From contig OZ220746.1 in NCBI GenBank assembly GCA_965117025.1, positions 2,046,001 through 2,110,000 on the forward strand: 64,000 nt of DNA, given 5' to 3'. A program made the position numbers and the translations under genes. This document shows, piece after piece, positions 50,533 to 59,574 of this stretch (positions are counted from its first letter, which is position 1; every line of letters starts with the position of its first letter). The stretch is from VXPQ01 sp965117025. GTDB taxonomy: Bacteria; Bacteroidota; Rhodothermia; Rhodothermales; VXPQ01. The notes beneath the pieces were generated by a model. The model was given only the letters and a program-made list of their open reading frames with translations, ran no database searches and was not told the DNA's origin.

Positions 50533-51789
50533 TCACCGGCGCTGCTGCAGCCGCTCCCGGACTCCTTCTACCGCAGGGTTACCCTCACCGTAGCGAAATG
50601 CGCGATGCAGTGCAGAGTCCGCTTTTACGGGTTGCCCGGCGTTCAGGTACAGTAAACCCAGATTAACCCATGCTTCCGCATGGGTCGGCTCGACGCGCAG
50701 CACTTGATTAAACAGCGTTTCGGCTTCAGTATGCCGCCCCGTTTGCGCATACAGCGTGGCGATGTTGGTTTTGAGCGCCAGGTTTTGCGGGCGAAGGCTG
50801 AGCGCGACATTATAGACCTTGAGCGCTTCCGTCAGCCGGCCCGAGCGGCGCAATGCATCGGCATAGATCAATTGCGTCTGGAAACTTTCCGGCGTGGTTC
50901 GCACTTCCCGCCCGTAGCGTGCGATGTCCTGCTGTTCCGCACGCAATTGGTCGGCTCGGGTAATCATCGTGGCGGCCTCATCCGACCGCCCCAGATCCTG
51001 TAAGGATTGGCCCAGGGAAAAGGCGGCCTGGTAGTTCCATGGTTGTGCATCCAGCACGGCGCGCAGGTGTGGAATCGCTGCAACCGGTTCACCCATCCGG
51101 CGGAGCAGGGCGCCTGCCTTGTACCGATAGGCGAGATTGGCGGTGTCGAGAGCAAGAGCCCGCTCGGCATACTCCAGCGCCACGCTGAAGTCGCCTTCGC
51201 GTTCATACCAGTCGGTAAGTGCGTCGTAGGCAGACGCGTAGTTCGGATCGAGAGCAACGGCCTGCAGGTAGGCTTCCCGCGCCTCCGCTGCGTTGCCCAG
51301 CACCTCGTGTGTGCCGCCGAGCCCGTGCCACGGGTTGGGGTCGTTGCTGCGCTCGGTCTCGCGGGTGTAGAAGGTCAGTGCCTCGCGGTAGCGACGTCCC
51401 TGGAACGCTACATTCCCGAGATTGTGGGCAAGTCCGGGGTAATCGGGCTGTATTCGTTCCACTTCACGCCATGACGCTCCCGCCTCGTTAATACGCCCCA
51501 GTTCGAAATAAATCAGCCCCTGCACGAAGTGGCCGTCGGGGGCGAAGGGCGCATGCGTTATTGCGCTGTCGGCGAAGGCGAGTCCCTGGACGTAGTTCTG
51601 ACGGGCCAATGCCTGCCGCGCCAATCGCACGAAGCGTGCGGCCGAGGGGGACAAGGAAATGGTGCGTTGCAGCAACTCGGGGGAATCGGAATCCTGGCTA
51701 CTACCCTCCGTACCGGAACGACACCCTCCCATGATGACGAGCAAGAGGACAAGGCAGGCGATGCGGGGGATGGAATGGACCGGGCACAT
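50533..51789 (-). CDS. TPR-repeat lipoprotein
   Basis: A 418-residue lipoprotein from the Met at 51789 (MCPVHSIPRIACLVLLLVIMGGC, lipobox MGGC). The frame is open upstream to 51945, but that would overlap the neighbouring gene and lacks the signal peptide. At least eight tetratricopeptide repeats are visible, for example AEAREAYLQAVALDPNYASAYDALTDWYEREGDFSVALEYAERALALDTANLAYRYKAG and AEAWVNLGLLYLNAGQPVKADSALHRAF. TPR lipoproteins act as protein-protein scaffolds at the membrane. It faces the opposite strand from the TonB operon (63 bp between stops) and follows the DUF5916 barrel gene by about 140 bp. Confidence 0.87.
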   Translation of the reverse strand: MCPVHSIPRIACLVLLLVIMGGCRSGTEGSSQDSDSPELLQRTISLSPSAARFVRLARQALARQNYVQGLAFADSAITHAPFAPDGHFVQGLIYFELGRINEAGASWREVERIQPDYPGLAHNLGNVAFQGRRYREALTFYTRETERSNDPNPWHGLGGTHEVLGNAAEAREAYLQAVALDPNYASAYDALTDWYEREGDFSVALEYAERALALDTANLAYRYKAGALLRRMGEPVAAIPHLRAVLDAQPWNYQAAFSLGQSLQDLGRSDEAATMITRADQLRAEQQDIARYGREVRTTPESFQTQLIYADALRRSGRLTEALKVYNVALSLRPQNLALKTNIATLYAQTGRHTEAETLFNQVLRVEPTHAEAWVNLGLLYLNAGQPVKADSALHRAFRYGEGNPAVEGVRERLQQRR

Positions 51790-51929
51790 GCCGAATCTCC
51801 CAGAGAAAACAGGTGTGACCTTCTCCAAGGTAAAACATGCGGAGGTACCATGCCGGGTTACCTCGTCATACGTTGTGCCGAACACAGTACGCCGCGAGGC
51901 TTTGTGTTGTTGTGGGCGGAGCCGAATTC

Positions 51930-54629
51930 CTACGAACTGAACCACCAGTTCATTTTCAGCACGAAGACGTTTTCCATGGGCGCTGTCGCCAACTGGTTGA
52001 ACGACGGGCCGAATTCGAAGTAGGGATCGTTCGTGAAGTCGGATCGCTGCTGCGTCCAGACCAGATACAGCGTAGAGCCCGGGCGGTATTCCCAGCGCGC
52101 CACGGCCGTTCCCCGGAGCGAGGCTATATTGAAGTCGCGATTGGGAATCTCAATGGTTTGGGCAAGTCCGTCGGGCCCGTCCGGGTCCGCCACAAGGGTT
52201 TCCCCATCGAACGTCGAACCTGCTTCCCCGTAGCGTATGAAGTCATAGGACCGTGAGCGGGCCAGTTCCTTGTACTCCGAGTAGTCGCCCACGGAAACGA
52301 GGGGTTGCGCATACAACTGAAAACTCAGTTCCGGAGTAAACGTCCAGTTGAGCCGCACGGTGGACGACAGGGTTATCTGATCGAGTTTGGCGAATACGTA
52401 CCGCTTTCCGAATGTCCGGGTGGCCAACGGGTCGTCGAAGGCGCCCACCCACTGGCTCTTTTCGGTTTCCCATGAAACGGAGGGGCTGAGGGCAAGGGCT
52501 ACATTGGGCGCCGCCTGCCACTCGATGTCCACATCCAGTCTTGTTTCGCGTCCCGATTCCCCGCGTTCCATATCCACGCCCAGGCCGACTACAAACGTTT
52601 TCCGCCGGTCCGAATACACGGATACGTCCATTCCCATACCGCCCGGCTCCAGCGTCAACGGACCGCCGCGCGTGCGCCGCGTACTCACGGTTTCCGGGAC
52701 GACGAAAAGGCGTCCGAACGCCGTGTAGTAGTTCAGAAATTCGATGCGGGAGAAGGCGAAGGCCCCCGTCGAGAACGCATTTCCGGAGAAATCGACCCCC
52801 CGGAACAGGGCGGTGAGTACGAAGGCATCCCTTGTAAAGCGGGTGGGATCGGGCCAGCTGTACCCGAATCCGATATGGCCATTGATGGCGTCCGATCCGG
52901 ATTGGAAGCCGGCGTCGTTTACGTCGAAGGAAGGGGACACCGCTGCGATCGCTGTACTGAAGGAAAGGCGTCCGCGTTCCTTGCTCAGCCCAAGGCGTCC
53001 GGCCCATCCGCTCAGCGACGTGGCGCTGCTGTCGATGCGGACATGATCGATGTCCGGGCGCTGGAAGTAATGCAACGAACTGCGCTGGATATCGAGCAGC
53101 CGCTGTTCGGTCCCGTTGAGATGGGACAAGCCGGCCCAACCGTTAAGCACCCAGGTATTTTCGCTATCGAGAAAGGTCCACCCGTCCACGCCGAAACCCA
53201 ACGACCGCTTGTTCATCTGATCCATGAGGCGCTCGTCCGAGAAGAACCGCTGGTTGACCGTGGACATGAAACCCAGTCCGTGGCGCCCGTCCGTGAATTC
53301 TTTCTGGGCGCGGTAGACGCCGTAGTAGGTCGCCGGTTCTACTTCCGCTTCGGATCGCACGCCGGTTCCGCTCTGCAGCCGGGCATGCTCCCGGGCTGTG
53401 AGCGCCTGCAGGGTTCCCACGTTCCAGCTACCGGCCAACTTGCCCACGACCTTCGTGGCGCCGAGTATGCGCGTGCCGTCCGGCACATCCGAAAACGCGT
53501 GATCGGGCAATCTGCCTGTCGGCGAACGCCCGATCCGGCGGCTGTAAAAAAACTCCGGACTGTTATGGAAACTCAAGTTAAATCTGGGGCCGCCCCTCCC
53601 GAAGTCGCCGAACACGGAAGCTCCTTCCACGAAAAACGGACGTTTTTCCGAGAAGTATGTCTCGTAATCGCTCAGGTTGATGACGGCGGGGTCCACTTCC
53701 ACCTGCCCGAAATCCGGGTTTACCGTGGCGTTCATCGTCAGGTTGGATGTCAGGGCGTACCGTACGTCCACGCCGCCGTCCAGGCCATACACGGAGCCGT
53801 CGTTGAAGGGATTGCCGTCACTGACCGTTTGATCGTAGGAGGCGCGCGATGTCACATACGGGATAATCTCCAGTTGGCGGCTCGGGCTGATATTCCGAAT
53901 GCCCACCAGTTCCGGGAAGCGGCTCACGAAGCCGCTTTCGTCACTGGGCGTGTAGACCAGATACGCGCGCTCCTGCTTGCGCGAGATGCCGCGTATGAAG
54001 TTGATACCCCACACATACCGATCCTGCTGGTAGAACCGCAGTTGCGAATAGGGAATGCGTATCTCGGCCGTCCATCCGTACGACGTTCGCTGGACGCGTC
54101 CCTGCCACACCCCGTCCCAGTCGGAATCGTCGCCGTTGTCGTTCATGAGTACCCCGTCATAGAGCGTGCCGGCGGCATTCAGCCCGAAGTAGTATCCGCT
54201 GCGGCGGTCCAGATACGGGTCCAGCATGACGCCGAAAAAATCGGATTCCTGATCTGCATCGCGGCGGCCCAGACGGGCGACAATCGAATCCGGCGCGCTG
54301 TCGAACAGGCGAGCGCCGACATAGATGGCGTCGCTGTCGTACAGGACGATGGCTTCGGTGCGTTCGGTCGCCGGCATCCCTTCAAGGGGATCCAACTGGA
54401 AAAATTGATCGGCGACTATACCCTGGGCCCATGCCGATTCATCGAGGCGGCCGTCTATCTGCATGGTCTCCGCCGTGACCGTCGCGGTGACGATCTGTAT
54501 TACGGCGGGGTCCTCCATGGGGGCATCCTGCGCATGGGTGTGCGTCTGGCTCCAGCCTGCGGGGGCCAGACGCGTCATCGCTGCAAATCCCAGTATGAAA
54601 AAACACAGAATACGCGCCGTCGCAAGCAT
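51930..54629 (-). CDS. CBM9-like / DUF5916 outer-membrane protein
   Basis: An 899-residue exported protein. The signal peptide is MLATARILCFFILGFAAMTRLAPAGWSQ. A CBM9-like domain follows (TMQIDGRLDESAWAQGIVADQFFQLDPLEGMPATERTEAIVLYDSDAIYVGARLFDSAP), then the DUF5916 region (GISRKQERAYLVYTPSDESGFVSRFPELVGI and SDYETYFSEKRPFFVEGASVF), and a long barrel ending NVFVLKMNWWFSS with the terminal aromatic residues expected of outer-membrane proteins. The family is common in Bacteroidota and Rhodothermota. No substrate is established. It is an isolated gene on this strand, between the TPR lipoprotein and the hemicellulase locus. Confidence 0.85.
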   Translation of the reverse strand: MLATARILCFFILGFAAMTRLAPAGWSQTHTHAQDAPMEDPAVIQIVTATVTAETMQIDGRLDESAWAQGIVADQFFQLDPLEGMPATERTEAIVLYDSDAIYVGARLFDSAPDSIVARLGRRDADQESDFFGVMLDPYLDRRSGYYFGLNAAGTLYDGVLMNDNGDDSDWDGVWQGRVQRTSYGWTAEIRIPYSQLRFYQQDRYVWGINFIRGISRKQERAYLVYTPSDESGFVSRFPELVGIRNISPSRQLEIIPYVTSRASYDQTVSDGNPFNDGSVYGLDGGVDVRYALTSNLTMNATVNPDFGQVEVDPAVINLSDYETYFSEKRPFFVEGASVFGDFGRGGPRFNLSFHNSPEFFYSRRIGRSPTGRLPDHAFSDVPDGTRILGATKVVGKLAGSWNVGTLQALTAREHARLQSGTGVRSEAEVEPATYYGVYRAQKEFTDGRHGLGFMSTVNQRFFSDERLMDQMNKRSLGFGVDGWTFLDSENTWVLNGWAGLSHLNGTEQRLLDIQRSSLHYFQRPDIDHVRIDSSATSLSGWAGRLGLSKERGRLSFSTAIAAVSPSFDVNDAGFQSGSDAINGHIGFGYSWPDPTRFTRDAFVLTALFRGVDFSGNAFSTGAFAFSRIEFLNYYTAFGRLFVVPETVSTRRTRGGPLTLEPGGMGMDVSVYSDRRKTFVVGLGVDMERGESGRETRLDVDIEWQAAPNVALALSPSVSWETEKSQWVGAFDDPLATRTFGKRYVFAKLDQITLSSTVRLNWTFTPELSFQLYAQPLVSVGDYSEYKELARSRSYDFIRYGEAGSTFDGETLVADPDGPDGLAQTIEIPNRDFNIASLRGTAVARWEYRPGSTLYLVWTQQRSDFTNDPYFEFGPSFNQLATAPMENVFVLKMNWWFSS

Positions 54630-54939
54630 GAGAGGGGTGAAGATGGGTTGCTCGAAGTCCTTCTGACGGGCCAGATGGCGAGATATGATGCCGGCTACTC
54701 GACTACGGGTCGACTACGGGCCCAATTGAACCACTGTCCTTTTTGCGCAATACGGAAATAAAAGGAGATGGTTGCAGGGGCGAGATTCGCGGTGCTCGTT
54801 TTCCGGAAAAAGGCGTGCGAGATAACGGCGAAGAAACGACTTCTGCGATGGCGTATTCCGCCCGCCCTGCCTGTCCGCAGGGCGGGTTTACCCGATCATC
54901 GAATGCAGGGTTCGAGCGAGTCCTGCCTATGGGAATTGC
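54630..54939. other. Gene-free stretch between DUF5916 gene and GH5 gene
   Basis: It holds a 10-bp direct repeat cgactacggg at 54700-54709 and 54711-54720, and a strong 10-bp stem hairpin at 54861-54886. It must include the DUF5916 promoter and the GH5 3' end. I see no credible gene. Confidence 0.5.
54861..54886. terminator. Perfect 10-bp stem hairpin downstream of GH5 gene
   Basis: cccgccctgc, loop ctgtcc, gcagggcggg. The stem is strong and GC-rich. It lies about 54 bp after the GH5 stop (on the minus strand) and is followed by cggaatac there, without a T-run. A role as terminator or RNA stabiliser is possible. Confidence 0.45.
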
Positions 54940-57048
54940 TTATGGGATGGCCGTTACGGGCGCTGTCAGGAGGTGCGTGCGTTCCCCGTCTTCCAGAAAG
55001 AGGCGCGAGAAATACATACCCGAAGGCAGGTCAGTGCGCACGGACAACGTGTGTTTTCCCGTCCCGAACGCTTCCGGAGAATGCACATATACGGTGCGTC
55101 CCAGCATGTCCACCATCTCCAGGCGGGCCCGTACGGGTCGGTCGGTCCGGAACGCCAGCTTGACTTCTCCGGAAAACGGGTTGGGCCAGGCTCCTTCCAG
55201 CTGCATCCCCTCCGGGATTTCGTCCGCTTGCTCGGCGGAGGTGGCCTCCTTCAGCGTAAAGCGCATCCGGTTCAGGTTGAATCCTCCGTTGCGCACGTTC
55301 AGCCTCAGGACATGCTCGCCGGCGGGTAGCGTCACATCGCGCAGCCATACTGATCGCCACGCCTGCCATCCGCCTGTAACGGGTGCGACGACATTGCTGC
55401 CAAGCCGTTCGTTGTTCAGCGCGAGGTAGAAGATGCCGCCATTGTCGGCCGCATCGGCGGCGACGCGGAATTCAACATCATAGATTCCTGCCTGCTCGAC
55501 CTGCACCGTCCAGGTCAGCCATTCGGCCGTTTCGATCCATCCCACATTATATTCGAATCCTTCCGAATCTTGCGACCTCTCGATGTCGACCCCGTCATTG
55601 CGGTATTCATACCCATTGTTGCCCTTGGTATCCCCGCTGACTCTCATGATTTCTGTGTCGTGGTAGGTAGTGCCCGCGTGTCCGATGTCGTAATCCACGG
55701 CATTGACGACGCCGGGAATGGGATGTTCTTTGAAGGGTTTGCGCAGCGTGGCGTAATCCGGATCCAACAGCGCCGCAAGGACGCCGGGCCGCGTGATGCA
55801 GGAATCGAGGTCCAACCCTTCGGCCATGGCGTAGAGGGCCTCGCTGGCTGCCCGATTGGAAGGGCGGGGGTTGTTTGCGGGGTTGTTTATGTAATTGATC
55901 ACATTTACGTATCCTGGCGCAAACGGCGCGGAAAGCGGGCTGGTGATCGTCGCTATTTTCTTGTGCGTCCACCAGTTCCAGCCGATCCCGTGTCTTTCCG
56001 CGAGCCGGGTCACCTCAAAGAACCACGGATTCGAGTTTTCCCCCGATTCCCCCAGCCAGAGCGGCACGTTGGTTCTATTGCTAAAATCCAGAAGATAGTT
56101 GATGGTGCCGACGTCCGTGTGGTTCCAGTACTTGTGGAAGGCGTAGACGATATTGTCGTCGGGGAGGTTTTCCAGTTGTGGAGGGAACGTGGTGGCGTAG
56201 TAATTTCCCTCTATAAAAATGATATGGTTCGTATCGATCTGGCGGATGGCCTCGATGAGCCGAACGTACATTGCGCGCAAGGCTTCCGATTGCTCCTCTC
56301 CAGTCCACTCGTTTGGGGTGCCGACACAGGTGTCTTTGGGCGCGCCGTCGCGACAGTCGGGCGTGACGGGTTCGTTGATCAGATCGTATCCGATGATGTA
56401 AGGCTCGTCCACATAGCGCCGGGCGATCTCTTCCCATACGGTCACCAACTGGTCCTGATACGGGTCGGGCTCCGTCCAGAGACGGGCCACGCCGTCGCTG
56501 TCACTGATTTCGCCATGATTCTGCCCGCCGGGCGCGGCGTGCATGTCCAGAATGAGATCGATTTCGTACTTGCGGCACCAGTCGAGAAGGTCGTCGATTA
56601 TTTTAAACCCGCTCTCGATGAACGTCTCCGTATCGGGGTCGAAGAGCAGGTTGTAATGCATGGGCAGGCGAATATGATCGAATCCCCACTCAGCGATGGC
56701 CGCAATATCTTTTTCCGCGACGTATTTGGCCCGGTATAGCTCGAAGAAACGATCCGCTCCGCTCTCGCCGATCAGGTTCACTATCGCTGCCCGGATGGAA
56801 CGCGGAGAGCCGCCATCGGAGGGGAAAATATGCACCATGTATCCTTCCGGCACGAGCCAGCCGCCCAGCCCCAGGCCGCGTATGACGACGGGGTCGCCGT
56901 CCCGATTGAGGATCTGTCTCCCCTCGGTCCGGAAAAAGTTTTGTCCCTGTGCCGGAAGAATCAGGAGAAAAACTGAAACGATCCCTGCAACGTACAGGAT
57001 GCCTGCCCGAAATATCGTGTGTACCCTGTGGATATCGTTGTTTTTCAT
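54940..57048 (-). CDS. Glycoside hydrolase family 5 enzyme with CBM6-like and T9SS sorting domains
   Basis: A 702-residue exported enzyme (signal peptide LYVAGIVSVFLLILPAQGQ). The GH5 barrel runs to about residue 400: LNRDGDPVVIRGLGLGGWL, HIRLPMHYNLLF, ILDMHAAPGGQN, the acid/base E226 in DLINEP and the nucleophile E334 in LWLGESGENSN. A CBM6-like beta-sandwich (about 455-600; DVEFRVAADAADNGGIFYLALNN) and a Por/T9SS type sorting domain (WPNPFSGEVKLAF to the end) follow. The substrate is probably a beta-1,4-glucan, mannan or xylan; GH5 subfamily cannot be read. The gene diverges from a second T9SS substrate. Confidence 0.93.
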   Translation of the reverse strand: MKNNDIHRVHTIFRAGILYVAGIVSVFLLILPAQGQNFFRTEGRQILNRDGDPVVIRGLGLGGWLVPEGYMVHIFPSDGGSPRSIRAAIVNLIGESGADRFFELYRAKYVAEKDIAAIAEWGFDHIRLPMHYNLLFDPDTETFIESGFKIIDDLLDWCRKYEIDLILDMHAAPGGQNHGEISDSDGVARLWTEPDPYQDQLVTVWEEIARRYVDEPYIIGYDLINEPVTPDCRDGAPKDTCVGTPNEWTGEEQSEALRAMYVRLIEAIRQIDTNHIIFIEGNYYATTFPPQLENLPDDNIVYAFHKYWNHTDVGTINYLLDFSNRTNVPLWLGESGENSNPWFFEVTRLAERHGIGWNWWTHKKIATITSPLSAPFAPGYVNVINYINNPANNPRPSNRAASEALYAMAEGLDLDSCITRPGVLAALLDPDYATLRKPFKEHPIPGVVNAVDYDIGHAGTTYHDTEIMRVSGDTKGNNGYEYRNDGVDIERSQDSEGFEYNVGWIETAEWLTWTVQVEQAGIYDVEFRVAADAADNGGIFYLALNNERLGSNVVAPVTGGWQAWRSVWLRDVTLPAGEHVLRLNVRNGGFNLNRMRFTLKEATSAEQADEIPEGMQLEGAWPNPFSGEVKLAFRTDRPVRARLEMVDMLGRTVYVHSPEAFGTGKHTLSVRTDLPSGMYFSRLFLEDGERTHLLTAPVTAIP

Positions 57049-57066
57049 GGTCGTTTCTCTTCTTGC

Positions 57067-57106
57067 GATACAGGACGATACAGGACGATACAGGACGATA
57101 CAGGAC
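57067..57106 (-). repeat. Four tandem copies of a 10-bp unit in the GH5 5' leader
   Basis: gatacaggac is repeated exactly four times without spacers, 18 bp upstream of the GH5 start codon. It would lie in the mRNA leader on the minus strand. It may be a slippage-prone leader or a binding array. Confidence 0.8.
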
Positions 57107-57139
57107 CTTTATGCACATTCCTCGGCATGAGGGAAAGCC

Positions 57140-57145
57140 ATTATA
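57140..57145 (-). promoter_or_regulatory. Candidate -10 element of the GH5 gene
   Basis: Minus-strand TATAAT, about 92 bp upstream of the GH5 start. The operator-like dyad lies just upstream of it. No good -35 hexamer is evident at the usual spacing, which is not unusual in this phylum. Confidence 0.4.
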
Positions 57146-57147
57146 TG

Positions 57148-57174
57148 AAAAATTCTTGCATTGCATGAAATTTT
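57148..57174. promoter_or_regulatory. 27-bp dyad, candidate operator in the divergent GH5/CBM9 region
   Basis: TGCA and TGCA flank a central T (57161). Moving outward, TTC (57153-57155) pairs with GAA (57167-57169) and AAAA (57148-57151) with TTTT (57171-57174); only the central base and two pairs per side break the symmetry. This shape fits a dimeric repressor or activator site between two divergent secreted-protein genes. Confidence 0.5.
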
Positions 57175-57217
57175 TGTGTAAGTAGTGTGCCCGCCATGGA
57201 CATTGTGTATGTAGTGT
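57175..57217. repeat. 14-bp direct repeat 29 bp apart upstream of the CBM9-like gene
   Basis: tgtgtaagtagtgt (57175-57188) and tgtgtatgtagtgt (57204-57217) differ at one base. They sit between the dyad and the start of the CBM9-like gene. The spacing is close to three helical turns, consistent with a cooperative binding site. Confidence 0.5.
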
Positions 57218-57252
57218 ATCCACTGTGGGCATGTTGTCATTGTCACTTCCCA

Positions 57253-57259
57253 AGAGAGG
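57253..57259 (+). promoter_or_regulatory. Ribosome binding site fixing the start of the CBM9-like gene
   Basis: agagagg lies 5 bases before the ATG at 57265. An in-frame Met at 57187 has no such site and would place a non-signal leader in front of the signal peptide. Confidence 0.6.
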
Positions 57260-57264
57260 TTTTT

Positions 57265-59523
57265 ATGCATATCGCTATGAGTTACCAGATTATCCATTCC
57301 ACGAATCATTTCAGTCGTGCTATTTATCGTTTCATGGCCCGCTTTGTGGGGAGCGTTGCCGCGGTCCTGCTTTTCACGGGCGTTGTTGCGCATAACGCCG
57401 AGGCGCAGGCCCCGGCGCTTGGCGATTCCTACGTTTTTTTCGTGGAGGGGGTGAATCCAGATCTTGAAGAGGTCGTTGGCAGCGAAGTAGTCGACGATCC
57501 GGATGGCAGCGACAACAAGGTGTTGCAACTCAACCAGGGAGACTACGCGTATCACGGGTTTCGTTTTGTCACTGGGGATGGCGGCACAGGCACCCCTCGC
57601 GATATGACGGCCAACCGGGATGCCGGGAACGTCCTCCATTTTCGCATTCGGGTGGATCCGGCCAATGCTGCGTCTGGTGGAATGGAGAGTGCCCTCGCGA
57701 TTCAGTTCGAGGATTTTGGGGAGAATGTCGGAGAAGCCGGAAATAATCCCTTCCGCTTGCGCTGGGTCATACCGACCGACATGCGCAACGGGGAATGGCA
57801 CACGGTGTCGGCGGTGCTCCCGCCCCCAACCTATGATGCACTCGAAGCAGGCAAGGACGACGGCTCCATCTCGGGACATGAAGCGCAGTGGATATACGCC
57901 GGTGCCTGGGCAGGATTCGCGATCGGGCTGGATCTGCTGGGGCCGGAAACCGCGGAGCGGCCCGATCTGTGGACAGAATTCGAATGGAATAATGTCTGGT
58001 CCCTGGGCATTCAGTGGGACTGGGGCAGTGCCGCCGCCGACGGCGGCCCGATTTACCTGGACGATGTGTTTATCGGCCCGGCCGATTTCGATCCGGGGGA
58101 TGCTGCGGGGCTGCCTGCAGCCATGTCCGGCGTGAGCGTGAGAGCCGATGGTTCCGTCAATGTCATCTCCTGGACCCATAATCCCGATTTCGGGGGATAC
58201 AATGTGTATTTCAGCGGAGATCCGATCACGGATGTGCGCGCCGAGGGCGTATCGCTTCTGCAGACGGTGTCCGCGGCTCCTTACGAGGTGCGGCACGAGG
58301 TCGAGGTGCCTTATTCGTTTTCGTCTTCCGGTTCGACCCTCTACTATGCGGTAACGAGCCTGGGTACCCTGGGCGCGGAGAACACGGATGTGTCGAACAG
58401 TGCGGTGGAAATAGACAACCCGGACCTTGCCGTTTCGCCGCCGATCTTGTCATTGACGGATGAACAGTCTCAGGCGCTGTTCGATGCGGTCAATGCGGGG
58501 ACCGTATCGAACGAGAATTTCCCTGAGGGATCCATGCCATTCGTCGTCGACGATATGCATTCGCAGAGAGCCGACGCCTCCGTGGATCCCGACAACAACG
58601 ACGATCTCTCCGGATCCGTCTGGGTGGCGTATTACGAGGGCAACGAGGGGCTCTCTCCGGAAGTATGGATCTACGCCGAAGTCACCGACGACCTGCTGAG
58701 TTTCTCCCCGGCCGCCGATGGACCGGAAGGCGCCTGGGCTTACGATTCCATTGAACTCGGATGGGGAAACTACGACGTGCGCGACGCCGGGGGGTCGGTG
58801 CTGGGCGGCTCTCCGCACACCGGCATGATGCGTGGCGCTTTCCCCGATTACCAGTTCCGCCTGTCCCCGCACGGGAGCGCGACCAATGCGACGGCTAAAA
58901 CGTACGCGGGGGCTGACGGTGGCCACGATAAGCCGCAGATCGGCGGCGCCGCGTACGAATCCGCTACGGATGGCTACAAAATTCTGGCGTTTTTTCCTAC
59001 TCCGGCGATAAAGGCTACTGGCGACGCCGACGCTAATTTTCCCGGGGAGAATGACGATCCCCGCTTCATGCCTTTTACGATTTCGCTGAACGACCGGGAT
59101 GGGGGGGACGCTCGTGAACACCAGATCACATGGAGCCTGAATCCTGCGGTAAACAACAACTGGTGGAAAACGCCGAACCAGTGGCAAACCGTGACGATGA
59201 TTCACAGTAGCCAGTACGTTCCCGTATCCAGCGAAGACGAACCGGAACTGCCGGAAGCGTATACCCTGGCGCAGAACTACCCGAATCCGTTCAATCCGGC
59301 TACGACCATTCGTTTCCAGTTGCCGCAAGCCGAGCAGGTGACGCTGCGGGTATTCGATGTGCTGGGCCGGGAGGTGGCTGCGCTGCTCGACAATACGTCG
59401 CTGGCCGGCGGCGAACACACGGTGCGGTTCGATGCCTCCGGGCTTACGTCGGGGGTGTATTTGTACCGCCTCGAAGCGGGCGCCTCCTTTGTGCAGACCA
59501 GGCGAATGTTGCTGGTGAAGTAG
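57265..59523 (+). CDS. Secreted carbohydrate-binding (CBM9-like) protein with Fn3 and T9SS sorting domain
   Basis: A 752-residue secreted protein; signal peptide FVGSVAAVLLFTGVVAHNAEA. An N-terminal beta-sandwich (to about residue 275) ends in GPIYLDDVFIGPADF, like discoidin/CBM modules. A fibronectin-like segment follows (GVSVRADGSVNVISWTHNPDFGGYNVYFSG), then a CBM9-like domain (about 415-640; DDLSGSVWVAYYEGNEGLSPEVWIYAEVTDD). A canonical type A sorting domain closes the protein (YTLAQNYPNPFNPATTIRFQLPQAEQVTLRVFDVLGREVAALL to RRMLLVK). No catalytic motif is visible. It probably binds hemicellulose at the cell surface or in the medium, beside the GH5 and GH10 genes. Confidence 0.87.
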   Translation: MHIAMSYQIIHSTNHFSRAIYRFMARFVGSVAAVLLFTGVVAHNAEAQAPALGDSYVFFVEGVNPDLEEVVGSEVVDDPDGSDNKVLQLNQGDYAYHGFRFVTGDGGTGTPRDMTANRDAGNVLHFRIRVDPANAASGGMESALAIQFEDFGENVGEAGNNPFRLRWVIPTDMRNGEWHTVSAVLPPPTYDALEAGKDDGSISGHEAQWIYAGAWAGFAIGLDLLGPETAERPDLWTEFEWNNVWSLGIQWDWGSAAADGGPIYLDDVFIGPADFDPGDAAGLPAAMSGVSVRADGSVNVISWTHNPDFGGYNVYFSGDPITDVRAEGVSLLQTVSAAPYEVRHEVEVPYSFSSSGSTLYYAVTSLGTLGAENTDVSNSAVEIDNPDLAVSPPILSLTDEQSQALFDAVNAGTVSNENFPEGSMPFVVDDMHSQRADASVDPDNNDDLSGSVWVAYYEGNEGLSPEVWIYAEVTDDLLSFSPAADGPEGAWAYDSIELGWGNYDVRDAGGSVLGGSPHTGMMRGAFPDYQFRLSPHGSATNATAKTYAGADGGHDKPQIGGAAYESATDGYKILAFFPTPAIKATGDADANFPGENDDPRFMPFTISLNDRDGGDAREHQITWSLNPAVNNNWWKTPNQWQTVTMIHSSQYVPVSSEDEPELPEAYTLAQNYPNPFNPATTIRFQLPQAEQVTLRVFDVLGREVAALLDNTSLAGGEHTVRFDASGLTSGVYLYRLEAGASFVQTRRMLLVK

Positions 59524-59542
59524 AAAATCAGGCGCCGGAAGG

Positions 59543-59574
59543 CAGGAGGCGCAGGATATTTACTGCGCCTCCTG
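59543..59574. terminator. Perfect 12-bp stem hairpin between CBM9-like gene and GH10 gene
   Basis: caggaggcgcag, loop gatattta, ctgcgcctcctg. The right arm codes for the last residues of the GH10 protein. Its position between convergent stops fits a bidirectional terminator, though no T-run follows. Confidence 0.5.

Noticed and set aside
50705..50717. 13-base match to the dispersed repeat (tgattaaacagcg)
   Set aside because: It lies inside a conserved TPR repeat coding for LFNQ and the flanks do not match the repeat family; probably chance.
52875..54761. Plus-strand open frame of 628 codons opposite the DUF5916 gene
   Set aside because: Antisense shadow without recognisable motifs or a ribosome binding site; the minus-strand protein is well supported.
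57067..57106. Tandem 10-bp units considered as a CRISPR array
   Set aside because: Units are only 10 bp with no spacers, and no cas genes are present in the window.
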